Positions 47,028-57,830 of a stretch of 64,000 bases of DNA are shown here, in pieces; within the stretch, counting starts at the first letter, position 1, and each line of letters starts with the position of its first letter. The DNA is from Ceratothoa steindachneri. Lineage: Eukaryota; Arthropoda; Malacostraca; Isopoda; Cymothoidae. Both the position numbers and the translations under genes were made by a program. The DNA lies in contig OZ018321.1 in assembly GCA_963969495.1 (NCBI GenBank), positions 193,066,087 to 193,130,086 of the forward strand, written 5' to 3'. The notes under the pieces were generated by a model. It saw only the letters and a program-made list of their open reading frames with translations, was not told where the DNA came from and did no database searches.

Positions 47028-48298
47028 TGAGGGGTGATCAGAAGGTAATGGCAGTGAGACCGTATACTTTGGTAGAACAGAGGTAAATCCAAACAGTAGT
47101 CTACATTCCTTCAAAGTACTTCCCTCCTGCCTCTATGCAGCGTTTCCTCCTCCTTCACCACTTCATGAAGCAGCCACGGTACTCAGAAGATGGTATACCT
47201 CGTAGCGCTGAATTGACTCTCCTTGCCAAGTCTTGAATACGATGAAATTGCTTCCGTGCAATCGCACCCTTGATCTTTGGAAACAGCCAAAAATCACAAG
47301 GAGCAAGGTCAGGTGAGTAGGGTGAGTGGGCAAGAAGTGTGATCCCCTGCTGCTCCAGAAATTGCAGAGTCAGACGTGCTTTGTGGGGTGCAGCATTTCT
47401 CGTGTTCCAGGACTTGAGGAACGACTTGGTAAGTGTAGTACTTGATGTGATATTAGACTGTAGAGGCAGCACATCCTCATACACTGGTCCTTGAGAATTG
47501 AAGAAGATTGGGAAAAGGAGCTTCCTGCTGCGAAATCCTTCCCTCAAAATCTGAGGTCGAGGATCTTCTTCACTCAACCACACCATGTTGGGCTGCTTAT
47601 CTCTGGTGGTGAAGAAAGAAATCCAACACTCATATCCGCTAGCAACATCTGTGAACTGTTTCGGACCATTTAGTTCAAATTCAGCTAGCCTGATACAACA
47701 AATCCGCACCCATTCGCTCCTCTGCTACTAAATGGGATATCCTTCGAGCACACTTTTTCCTCAGTACTAAATGTTCATGAACGATGCCATGTGCACTCCT
47801 ATAACTGACACGAAGCTCCAAAGATAAGAAATAAAGAGTAACATTTGGATCTTCGTCAATGATGGCCCATTCACAAATCGTTGTTGCTTCGGTCACGGAT
47901 ATCCGGAGACGTCCAGAACGATGAACATCTTCCAGCTGAGTTTTTCCGGCTACAAAAGCTCGAATCCAACGGGAAACAGATTCCAGTGATGGAGTAGACT
48001 ATGGAAAATCTTACAATTATTCCCCATTGATCTCTGTTGCTTTTCCCCCTGAGTTTCCACCTAGTAAACGTGTAGAACCTTGCAACCTTCTTTCGAGAAA
48101 TCCATTTTTCCGGTTAGAGGGCGAAACCAACAATGACGCAATCGCACAGCGCAACGAGAAAATGTGACCCAGCCAAGCGGCGACAAGTTCAAACACGTCA
48201 CAACGGGCAACACACGATGCTCCACGCTCTCTCCACTCCCATCACTCATGGTCTCTCTGCCACGAGTCTGACTGTCATTACTTTCTGATCACCCCTCG
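47028..48298 (-). mobile_element. Complete-length mariner element with TIRs (1271 bp)
   Basis: Both ends are visible. The left end is TGAGGGGTGATCAGAA followed by GGTAATGGCAGT. The right end, reverse-complemented, is CGAGGGGTGATCAGAA followed by AGTAATGACAGT. Each is bordered by TA (47026-47027 and 48299-48300), the standard Tc1/mariner target duplication. The total length is typical for mariner. The transposase inside is on the minus strand and is degenerate. Confidence 0.92.
47155..47900 (-). pseudogene. Mariner transposase, catalytically dead
   Basis: Minus-strand reading gives a helix-turn-helix scrap (VSYRSAHGIVHEHLVLRK, 47750-47830), then LNGPKQFTDVASGYECWISF and WLSEEDPRPQ. It ends RNAAPHKARL, HSPYSPDLAPCDFWLFPKIK and RKQFHRIQDL. 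In active mariners the first catalytic Asp is in a TGDE-like motif, here SGYE (Asp to Tyr). The second precedes NAAPH, here TRNAAPH (Asp to Arg). The third (CDFWLF) is intact. Thirty-four residues separate the second and third positions, the D34D spacing. Stops occur in the N-terminal half. It cannot be an active enzyme. Confidence 0.85.
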
Positions 48299-48299
48299 T

Positions 48300-49430
48300 A
48301 AGCATCGTAGATTAAATAGAAAACGAACGAACATTTGGGGACACCTGATGATCGCCTTTTTTTTAAAGAGTGTTTGGCAGAGTTGCCATTATTATCCAGT
48401 TATAATGAAATTTCAAATCGTTGGTGGCGATTATTTTATAGTCGCCGATTGCTTCAAATTCTACTAAAAAAACATCATCGTTTGGCCTTTATAGAGCTCT
48501 TAAGAAGGAAAATGTTTGTTTTTTTGGTTCTTCCACAATGGGATATAAAGTTAAATAAAATTTAGAGAAGATTCTGCAAACGATATAAACTTGGATTTAA
48601 TTTTGGACAGAGAAAGAGCAGTACAAAGTCTTCTCTCTCTCGCTCAGGATGGCATCTTACACATTTCTGCCTGCACATCTCAACTCTGGAAACGGTAGAG
48701 TAATCAATTTTAATATGAAATTAGAACAGAATAAAGAGGTATCATAAAGGAGAAGATGTCAAGATGAGTAAATAGATGTTATTGGATTCATGCTGAAAGA
48801 AAATATAAGATAGCGATAATGGAGTGCAACGATGATTTTCATTATGCACTCCAGATCAGAGTAAGAACCACTGAAGAAGAGTTAAAGTAATTCATTCCTA
48901 AAAACTGAGAAGATCCATGAAATCAGCTTAAACTAAACTAAAAGAAGAAAAGATTTGGTAACAAAGACGTTTACATCTTCATAGCTGAATGAGACTTGGT
49001 ACAATGGCTCCCAAATCATTTCTCTACGCCTAAAATTGTTTTCCATGTGAAAGTAGCCCTTCAAAACGGTGACTTCCAAATAACTATTTGAAAAAATTAT
49101 ATTTCCTATTAAAAATTAGCTTACAATAACATCTATTTTGCAGAAGTTTACAGGTATGTAAACAAGGAAAGGAAAGTCCTGACTTGTAAAAATGTTCATT
49201 TGCCTAAATACTTATATCCTTATACATTATTTATAGAATGAATACATTTTCATTTATCTGTAATTTGCCCACAACTTCTACATTCTTTAACCATTGTTGA
49301 TTATTGCAAGCCGAATCTTTTAATGCATCTCGAAATTCCATTTAGTCTCTGCATATGATATGATTACCTCCTCCCAAATAGTTTACCACGGATATTTGTG
49401 ACCCCTGTTTTCGTTTGTTTGTGTACAAAA
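48300..49430. other. Gene-free stretch
   Basis: AT-rich, with short ORFs of biased composition. No array, RNA gene or TE motif recognised. Confidence 0.35.
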
Positions 49431-49439
49431 GACCAAAAA

Positions 49440-49810
49440 GGTTAGTGATAAATTTCAATGGGATTTTAGAGAGGGGGTACCTTAGGCTAAGAAAGGATTG
49501 AGTAAAATTTTCAACGGATCCAGATCCCGAATCGGTTTATGGATTACTCTTTAGCTTTCTTTAACATTGAGGTATTGGGCTTTTCCTGGCATTTTTTGCT
49601 TATTTTTCAAACTGTTCTTGGCAGATTAGATAATGGTTCTTAGATGAGGGAACCTTGAACCAAGATAGAGTTAATGAGATCTTGAGAAAGATCCAGATCT
49701 GAATGCGGATTCTTATTCGCGTTCTTTAACATTGTGAAACATGGCTCTTTTTTGACGTTGTTTACGGTATCTGAGTGTTTTCTAGCTTAAATGGTTTTGT
49801 TTTGTTGATG
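49440..49810. repeat. Two-unit degenerate direct repeat
   Basis: Two similar segments, about 49470-49610 and 49645-49780, share GATCCAGATC, then TTCTTTAACATTG, then GGGCTTTT- or GGCTCTTTT-like sequence. The similarity is diffuse but colinear. It looks like a fragment of a dispersed repeat that I cannot name. Confidence 0.4.
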
Positions 49811-51139
49811 GTAGATTTCTCAATACTGTTGCCATCACAGGCGGGAATATCGATTTAAGAGTAACATTCGCTCAGCAGACGCTAATTATTTGGGGGGGCG
49901 CAGTACAGGAAGGGATCTATATGGGTGACACCATAAATAACGGCACTGCGGACATGAAGTGACACTAATTTTGGTGACGTCATCGTATTTCTGTCGTGGT
50001 ATTACGGTTGAAATGATTTACTATAGTGATCCTTGTCATCTTCCCAATTTTATAATACTCTCCTTTTTCATCTTCTTTCCATTCTTCCTCTTCATCCTCT
50101 CTCCTCCCTTTGGATTAGTTGTATTATTTCCCTCCCCCCAAATTGTGAAAACTCACCAATTAATTGCATCCTTCATTCCGCCATTTATTTTTGCTGTCAC
50201 TTGTTACTGCATTCCTTTTCTCCTCATTCTTAATCTTCATAATAATTTTACCCTATTTTTGTGTCCCTTTCTTCCGCGAGTGTTCCTCGTTGGATTATAT
50301 TATTTACATTCCCTTCTTCAAATGGACCTACTCGGTGAAACACGATTGAATTTACTGAGTCCAGTAGGTGGGGTACTGTCGAGAAGAGGTCAGGGTCATT
50401 AGAGTTGTACTCACCCAATCTATATTGCTCCGAGGAGTCCCTTCTTTTTTCCATAGTCTGGCTAAATTCCTTCCAAGCATTTCCATTTTCCTCACTTTTA
50501 CAATTCTTCTCAAGTCCCTTACTCCCAAAACTTTCTTAGGAATAGGCCCCTGATGGTATTAACTGTTTTAAACTATACACTAAATGGTTTACGCTACCGT
50601 AATCACTTTTAGATACATTACATTACTTCTTCTTGACCAAATCTGTTCATATTTGGGGGTGGTCGGAAAAGGCGAAATGTGGTAAAACAGAGTTGGAATC
50701 CAAATCCATCAAAATCGGATTCAACCTCAATTTTGTGCCATTTTTCCAAAATGCCGACCACCAAAAAAGAAGATCAGAATTGGTTAAATATCCTACAATG
50801 TTGCGAGAAAGAGATAACCGTTACTAACCCATTGGCTCATGCAGTCTCTTTATTAACTCAGTGCTCAGCGCTGTTTTGTTTATGTTTACTCGCGAAACTT
50901 GGTACTTATAAAACAGAGGAGCACGAACCATTTAAATCAAATATCTAAAAACTAACCCAGTTTAAATAACCTCCTAATCTAACCATCTGCGTCGTAGTTA
51001 ATTAAATCAAAGTTTACCTCTAAGGCACGATTAGAGTCGCTGTGAACCTCTTTTTACGATGTCTGTAAAATAAATTTCTCACCTAATACAAATCCACGCA
51101 AAGTTGTCAAAGGCAAAACAAAGAGAAATGAAAGAAACG
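49811..51139. other. Gene-free stretch, pyrimidine-rich in part
   Basis: The stretch 50040-50330 is strongly T/C-rich. That creates hydrophobic ORFs (for example 49959-50402) that resemble membrane proteins only because of base composition. No supported feature. Confidence 0.35.
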
Positions 51140-51965
51140 TTGACGAAAACAAGGTCTGCTGACCAAAATGTCGCGTGCCCTCACTTATTCCGATTTATGA
51201 CCTTACCTAACATAATATAGCCAAGCGTATCATATTATAGCTTAGCCTAGTATATCCTAGACTAGTAGAGCATACCATAGTCTAGACTAGAATAACCTTA
51301 CACAGCTTAGCCTATTATAGCCTTAGTTAGCTAGCCTATCGTAGCCTAACATAGCATTACCTAGCATAACCTATTATACGTTAGCCTACCCTAGCATAGC
51401 ATATCATAGCTTAGCATAGCTAAGCATAGCCTAGCATAATATAACCTAGCCTAGCATTAACTATTCTAGACAAGTATAGCCTATACTATCCTATTATACC
51501 CTAGTTAAGTAATAGCTTAGTATTGTATAGCCTAACATACTATATGCTATCCTAGCATAGCATTTTATAGCCTAAATTAGCATAGTATATCTTACGCTTG
51601 TACATTATACCTTAGCATAGCTTAGCATTGTATATCCTAGCCTATAATAGCCTAGCATAGTATAGCCTATTCTAGGCTTGCCTAGCAGATTATAGCATAT
51701 TATATATAGCCTAGTCTAGTCTAGCAGAGTATCCGCCAAATAGTTATGATATTATTAGCAAAACAAAATAATTCCCGGGGTAACCTTGAGAAGACTTTGG
51801 CAATGGTATCATTCGAAAGAAAATGTAAAACAACATAAGGGTTTCAAATTTCGTTAAAATTTGTCGAATAGTTATGATGTTATTACAAAAAAAAAGCAAA
51901 ACGGACCCCACCGATCGATATAGTGATATGTAGAGTCGCTCGCTACTAGACTCGCGTGCGACTAA
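51140..51965. repeat. Dispersed repeat, copy B, split by an array
   Basis: Same family as 28825-29110. The left part (51140-51205: CAAGGTC, GTCGCGTGC, TTATGACCT) and the right part (51735-51965: CCTTGAGAAGACTTTGGCAA, AAAACAACATAAGGG, CGAATAGTTATGATGTTATT, GCGACTAAAAATC) flank the CTAGC array. Copy A has only about 20 other bases at the equivalent point. Confidence 0.7.
51205..51730. repeat. Degenerate pentanucleotide array (TAGCC/TAGCA)
   Basis: About 500 bases dominated by pentamers TAGCC, TAGCA, TAGTA and CTAGC in register, for example CCTAGCATAGCATAGC-type runs. Roughly a hundred degenerate units. Not coding. Confidence 0.88.
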
Positions 51966-52110
51966 AAATCTCGTCGGAAATGTTTCCGATATGACGTGAC
52001 TATAGTATTTTGGGGCTGAAATTCGTCTCCAATTTGACGTCTTCATAATTAAGGCAGAGACAAATATGCAGATTCAAACTGTAATTATAATATTAATAAT
52101 ATCGACAGCT

Positions 52111-52114
<4 letters not shown>

Positions 52115-52183
<69 letters not shown>
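52115..52183. repeat. (TA)n microsatellite, left border of Penelope-like fragment
   Basis: Uninterrupted TA repeat immediately left of the inverted-repeat unit described next. Confidence 0.97.
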
Positions 52184-52186
<3 letters not shown>

Positions 52187-52279
52187 TATAGGTTTGCTTC
52201 TAAGAAGGCTTATTTTGAGGTTGAGGATAAATCCCAAAATGAGACATGTAAAATTTCTCATTTAATTAAGTACAACGTT

Positions 52280-52318
52280 TCGGGTACCTTACCCATCATC
52301 TGGTCTATAAGAGATTTA
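52280..52318 (-). ncRNA. Hammerhead-like motif, left PLTR (better preserved)
   Basis: On the minus strand: CCAGATGATGGGTAAGG followed by TACCCGAAACGTTGTAC. GGGTA and TACCC form a perfect 5-bp stem II with loop AGG, followed by GAAAC. The core CAGATGA differs from the canonical CTGATGA at one base, and one extra T precedes stem II. Penelope-like PLTRs are known to carry hammerhead motifs. Stem I pairing is not evident, so this is a candidate only. Confidence 0.4.
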
Positions 52319-52396
52319 GAACACGTTTAAAATTACAAAAATTATAATGCACACAATGATTAGAAATAAATTATTTAGTTAATTGAAATTATAACA

Positions 52397-52759
52397 AATC
52401 GTTTGAAAACTAAAGACAGAATCCCCCCTGAAATGAGCTGTTCAGTTGTTTATAAATTCATTTGCCCCAGGTGCCACCAGGGGATCTACATTGGCAGCAC
52501 TGTTCGCTCACTTAGGGCTAGGGTCTGTTCTCATCTTGGTATTAGCTCTCGCACTGGCTCCACCTTGACCAATAAAGAAACTTCTCCCATTCGAGATCAT
52601 TCAATTAAATGTAGGACAGAAATTTCCCAGAAAAACTTTCAAATTATAGGACATGCAAAGGACTCCACTTCCCTGCGCATTCTCGAATCATTATTTATAA
52701 AACAACTAAATCCCAGTTTAAATTCTGATTCAACTGCTTTTCCCCTTCTCATTTCATAA
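52397..52759 (+). pseudogene. GIY-YIG endonuclease domain of a Penelope-like element
   Basis: About 119 codons: KTKDRIPPEMSCSVVYKFIC, PRCHQGIYIGSTVRSLRARV, CSHLGISSRTGS, then RDHSIKCR and finally ILESLFIKQLNPSLNSDS. VYKFxCPxC, the GIYIGST variant of GIY-YIG, the Arg in RARV, the Glu in LESLF and the Asn in LNPSLN match the positions expected of a GIY-YIG nuclease. In Penelope-like proteins this domain is C-terminal to the reverse transcriptase and nicks target DNA. Here the frame enters directly from the left inverted repeat, so the RT half is missing and there is no credible start. The domain itself has no stop and may be recently derived. CHQ replaces a spacer between GIY and the two Cys. 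Confidence 0.82.
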
Positions 52760-53212
52760 ACCACTCAAAATATTTTCACAACCTACCAATCTCTAATCGG
52801 TTCCCTCTATAATCTTTCCTCAGTCTCTCCGCTTTTGCCGTCCACAAAAGGTGACTAATATTTTTGTGTACCAATTAATTGCCCCAATTAGTATATTTTT
52901 ATATTTATCCATATTTATAGAATCTACATTTTGGTTCAAGTTTTCAAATGATTTTTTCACATTTTCAATTTATTAAATAATTTATTACTATTGCTGCTTC
53001 ATTTAGTGACTAATATCTGTGTCAACCAATAATTGTATCAACTAGTGTTATATTTATGCATATTTAAAGTACCCATAATTGATCCATATCTAAAGTTTCA
53101 ATAGTTTTCAAACGATTTGTCATAATTTTAATTAACTAAATAATTTATTTCTAATCCTTGTGTGCATTATAATTTTCGTAATTTTAAACTTGTTCTAAAT
53201 CTATCTTTTATA

Positions 53213-53252
53213 GACCAGAAGATGGATAAGGTACCCGAAACGTTGTACTTAA
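53213..53252 (+). ncRNA. Degenerate hammerhead-ribozyme-like motif, right PLTR
   Basis: Reads CCAGAAGATGGATAAGG followed by TACCCGAAACGTTGTAC. The GAAAC block and a GGATA/TACCC near-stem sit where hammerhead stem II and core would be. The CUGAUGA core is changed at two positions, so activity is unlikely. The complementary left copy is better preserved. Confidence 0.35.
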
Positions 53253-53298
53253 TTAAATGAGAAATTTTACATGTCTCATTTTGGGATTTATCCTTAAC

Positions 53299-53302
<4 letters not shown>

Positions 53303-53387
<85 letters not shown>
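53303..53387. repeat. (TA)n microsatellite, right border of Penelope-like fragment
   Basis: TA repeat ending in a short GT run. It mirrors the TA tract at the left border. Confidence 0.97.
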
Positions 53388-55482
<2,095 letters not shown>

Positions 55483-55522
55483 GTGTGTAGTTTGTGTGTA
55501 TGTCTTTAAATATTAATATTAA

Positions 55523-56359
55523 TCAATGTAGCTGCCCTTGGCGGCAATCACGCGCTCTAAGCGAGACCTGAATGCCACGCACACGTTGCGGACGAACTCC
55601 TTCCTCCTGCTGGCTCACACGCGGTTGACAGAGTTCAGCTCGTTGACGTTGCCGTGGTAGACCTTGTAAGCCTTGCTTTCGACATGCGCCCGCACGTAGT
55701 AGTCGATGGCAACGAGTTTGGGCGAATGCAGCGGCCAAAACTCATTTGACCAGAAGTTCATGCTCAACCCCAACCACTCCTGAATAGTCTTGGTCGTGTG
55801 CACCGGGTCGCCGTCCAGCCGTTAAGCCTGTAACCGACCGCGAACCACACGGGCGGCATCTTCTCTCCATTTAAAGCCACGTCCTGGAGCGTCATGACAG
55901 AGCCTGGGTGCTTAGTCGTGGACACGTAGCGGACTTCGGAGACGTCCTGGCCGAAGCTTACCACATGTCCGTTTTGTTTGTTAATGACCGGATCGACTCT
56001 GAAGGTATTTTTGATAAGAAAATATGAGAATTCGATTGCATGACTCATCAAGTCGTTGAGAAGACGATGACAGCGCTCCCGACGTTGGTTTCGCATAAAC
56101 TTGGTGAGCAGATAAGTGAAGTAATTTTGAGCTTCGGATGACTTTCTAAGGCTTTTCTCACAGCCCAACTGTTGACAATTTGAGGTCTGACTGAGCGAGG
56201 TCGATCTTTGAGGTCTTCCCCGTTCTTGACCCTCTGCGAGACTTTGTGGACGGTCATCCACTGACGTTGAGCCGCTTGGCAAAAGCGGACTTGTTGTGGT
56301 CTGCGCAAAGGAGAGCATAGAGCTAGATTCTTTTCACTTCCATCTTGACACATCAACAC
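55523..56359 (-). pseudogene. Tc1/mariner-superfamily transposase relic (DD36-37D-like)
   Basis: Minus-strand blocks in order. MTVHKVSQRVKNGEDLKDRP followed by RSVRPQIVN is the helix-turn-helix with its GRPR-like linker (near 56150-56270). TFRVDPVINKQNGHVVSFGQ, then EVRYVSTTKHPGSVM and NGEKMPPVWF (55840-55990) is the first half of the catalytic domain. LDGDPVHTTKTIQEWLG and SPKLVAIDYYV (55680-55810) carry the second and third catalytic Asp, about 36 residues apart. The first Asp, usually in an SDEKTF-like motif, is replaced (LIKNTF). The frame changes at least twice. Motif spacing separates it from the D34D mariners elsewhere in the window. Terminal repeats were not found; a TA microsatellite lies just outside the 3' end. 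Confidence 0.78.
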
Positions 56360-56364
56360 ACAAT

Positions 56365-57210
56365 AGAAAAAGATGTTTTAACGACACGTGCTGGAAAAGT
56401 AGAATTTAAGATTGTTTCACGGAACTTTTTTTATCACGAACGTACATCTCTCGAAAAAAAAACACCGCGTGTAACAGAACTCTTCCGAAACCTGGTTTAC
56501 ATTAGTCCAGACAAGAAGGTCATGTGCTAAGTCTAATCCTCATCCCAATAGGATACTCTTCTTTTTCTGGGAGGTTTGGAAAGAAATATTCTTAATGAAA
56601 TATTTAAGATAAACCAAATCGTCGTTGCTAAATTTTACCTTTAGCCACTGTACCTCCTAAAGGATGGAATTGACTAAGATTTTCCTCTAAACTATCCTAT
56701 TTTAGAAACCTCGCTCCAAAGAATCCTATCCTGTCAGGTCCCCAACAAGCTGGCAAGAATTATTTTCAGTATAGACCCTTGAGTGGAGAAATAAATGAAC
56801 AGCAGACAGTTTGTAATAACTAATTAACTAAAGACATAATATAATAATTTTAAGTTATTCTTTTACTAAAAAATTGAATTACTTGACTTGTTTTAGGGAT
56901 TCATTATAAGAATAACCTCTAAGAATATTTTTGGAGGGTTTGTACAGGTTTTACCATTGATTTCACATGTCTTCTCAAGTCTTTCTCACTGTGGACTAAG
57001 AGTTCATCGTAGGGTCCAAACCCAGGGTCACTACAGCATATGACAACCAACACAAAATCGATACACTCCGGAAATCTATCTAGCAACTAAACATACCAAA
57101 TGTGGACAAATTTCCCACAGTGTAATAGGGTGTTTTCATTCGACTGGGCCACAGCGTTTGTGAAAAATGGTCAATACCTTGAGCATTAACCTATGGTATT
57201 ACAGTGTGAA
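56365..57210. other. Mostly gene-free; contains SINE-like copy 2
   Basis: Short ORF at 56345-56530 has no domain. The stretch from 56985 to 57180 is the SINE-like repeat listed separately. The remainder is AT-rich and unassigned. Confidence 0.35.
56985..57180 (-). repeat. SINE-like dispersed repeat, copy 2
   Basis: Colinear with 29225-29450. Shared landmarks are the B-box-like region (complement GGGTTTGGACCC), ATCGATACAC versus ATCGACACGG, CAACTAAACATACCAAATGT versus CAACTAAACACACCAGATGT, and a final GACTGGGCCAC versus GACTCGGCTAA. The copies are substantially diverged. Confidence 0.5.
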
Positions 57211-57215
57211 TAAAA

Positions 57216-57330
57216 ACGAAATGATGAACAGCCCATATACATGAACAAACAAAATGATGAACAGCCCATATATATGAACAAATAAACTGATGAGCAGCCC
57301 ATATATATGAACATACAAAATGATGAACAA
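57216..57330. repeat. Short tandem repeat, ~35-bp units, three to four copies
   Basis: Copies of AAAATGATGAACAGCCCATA followed by TATATGAACA(A)A. The middle copy reads ACTGATGAGCAGCCC. Very similar to each other. Confidence 0.85.
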
Positions 57331-57554
57331 ACTTTAGTTAGTACCCTTTTAGCTCTCTAACCTGGTTTGAGGCTTATTTTCTAAGTTAAGTACTTGCTTC
57401 GGTTAACATAAAATGGTTCCAATGATTACCACTTAAAGTGGTCAGTCTTTCTTAGTCAAAAGAGCTGAAAGAAGTGGCCCCAGCAAACAATGTCAGGATT
57501 GTCTCGGGTCATTAAGGTTATTTGGAATCTTAGGTCATCTAATAAAATACAAAA

Positions 57555-57830
57555 CCTAAAGTTCCTTTTTGATTAGAACAGGGCACATCAAGTTCTTTTT
57601 GGATTCAGTCTAAAGATATCAAGTTCTTTTTGGATTCGACCTGGACACATCAGGTTCTTTTTGCGTTTGATCTGGTCACATCAAGTTATTTTTGTATTCG
57701 ATCTGGTCACATCAAGTTATTTTTTATTCGACCTGGTCCACATCAAGTTCTTTTTTATTTAACCTGGTCACATTAGGTTCTTTTTAAATTCGACCTGATC
57801 AAACAAGTTCTTTTTGGATTCAACGTAGTC
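57555..57830. repeat. 31-bp minisatellite, left part
   Basis: Units sharing TCGACCTGGTCACATCAAGTT followed by a T-rich half. This part mostly carries TTCTTTTTGGAT instead of the TTATTTTTGGAT that dominates the right part. It stops abruptly at the CR1-like LINE. Confidence 0.9.

Larger units (their letters stand above)
52214..53301 (+). mobile_element. Penelope-like element fragment flanked by inverted terminal repeats
   Basis: Positions 52214-52412 and 53100-53301 are inverted copies of each other over about 200 bases. Both contain GGATAAATCCCAAAATGAGA or its close complement, AAATTTCTCATTTAATTAAG, CGTTTCGGGTACCTTA and TAACAAATCGTTTGAAAACT or complements. Between them lies a GIY-YIG ORF and a 340-base AT-rich tail. 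Penelope-like elements carry terminal repeats (PLTRs) that can be inverted, and a GIY-YIG endonuclease. The RT domain is absent here, so this is the 3' part of an element. Both sides adjoin TA microsatellites, and TA-rich targets are plausible for this group. Confidence 0.8.

Noticed and set aside
49959..50402. Multi-pass membrane protein ORF
   Set aside because: Hydrophobicity follows from a T/C-rich plus strand. Overlapping frames are equally hydrophobic and there is no conserved motif.
51205..51730. Interstitial telomere repeat
   Set aside because: The pentamers are TAGCC/TAGCA, not the arthropod TTAGG/CCTAA unit, and no clean CCTAA run is present.
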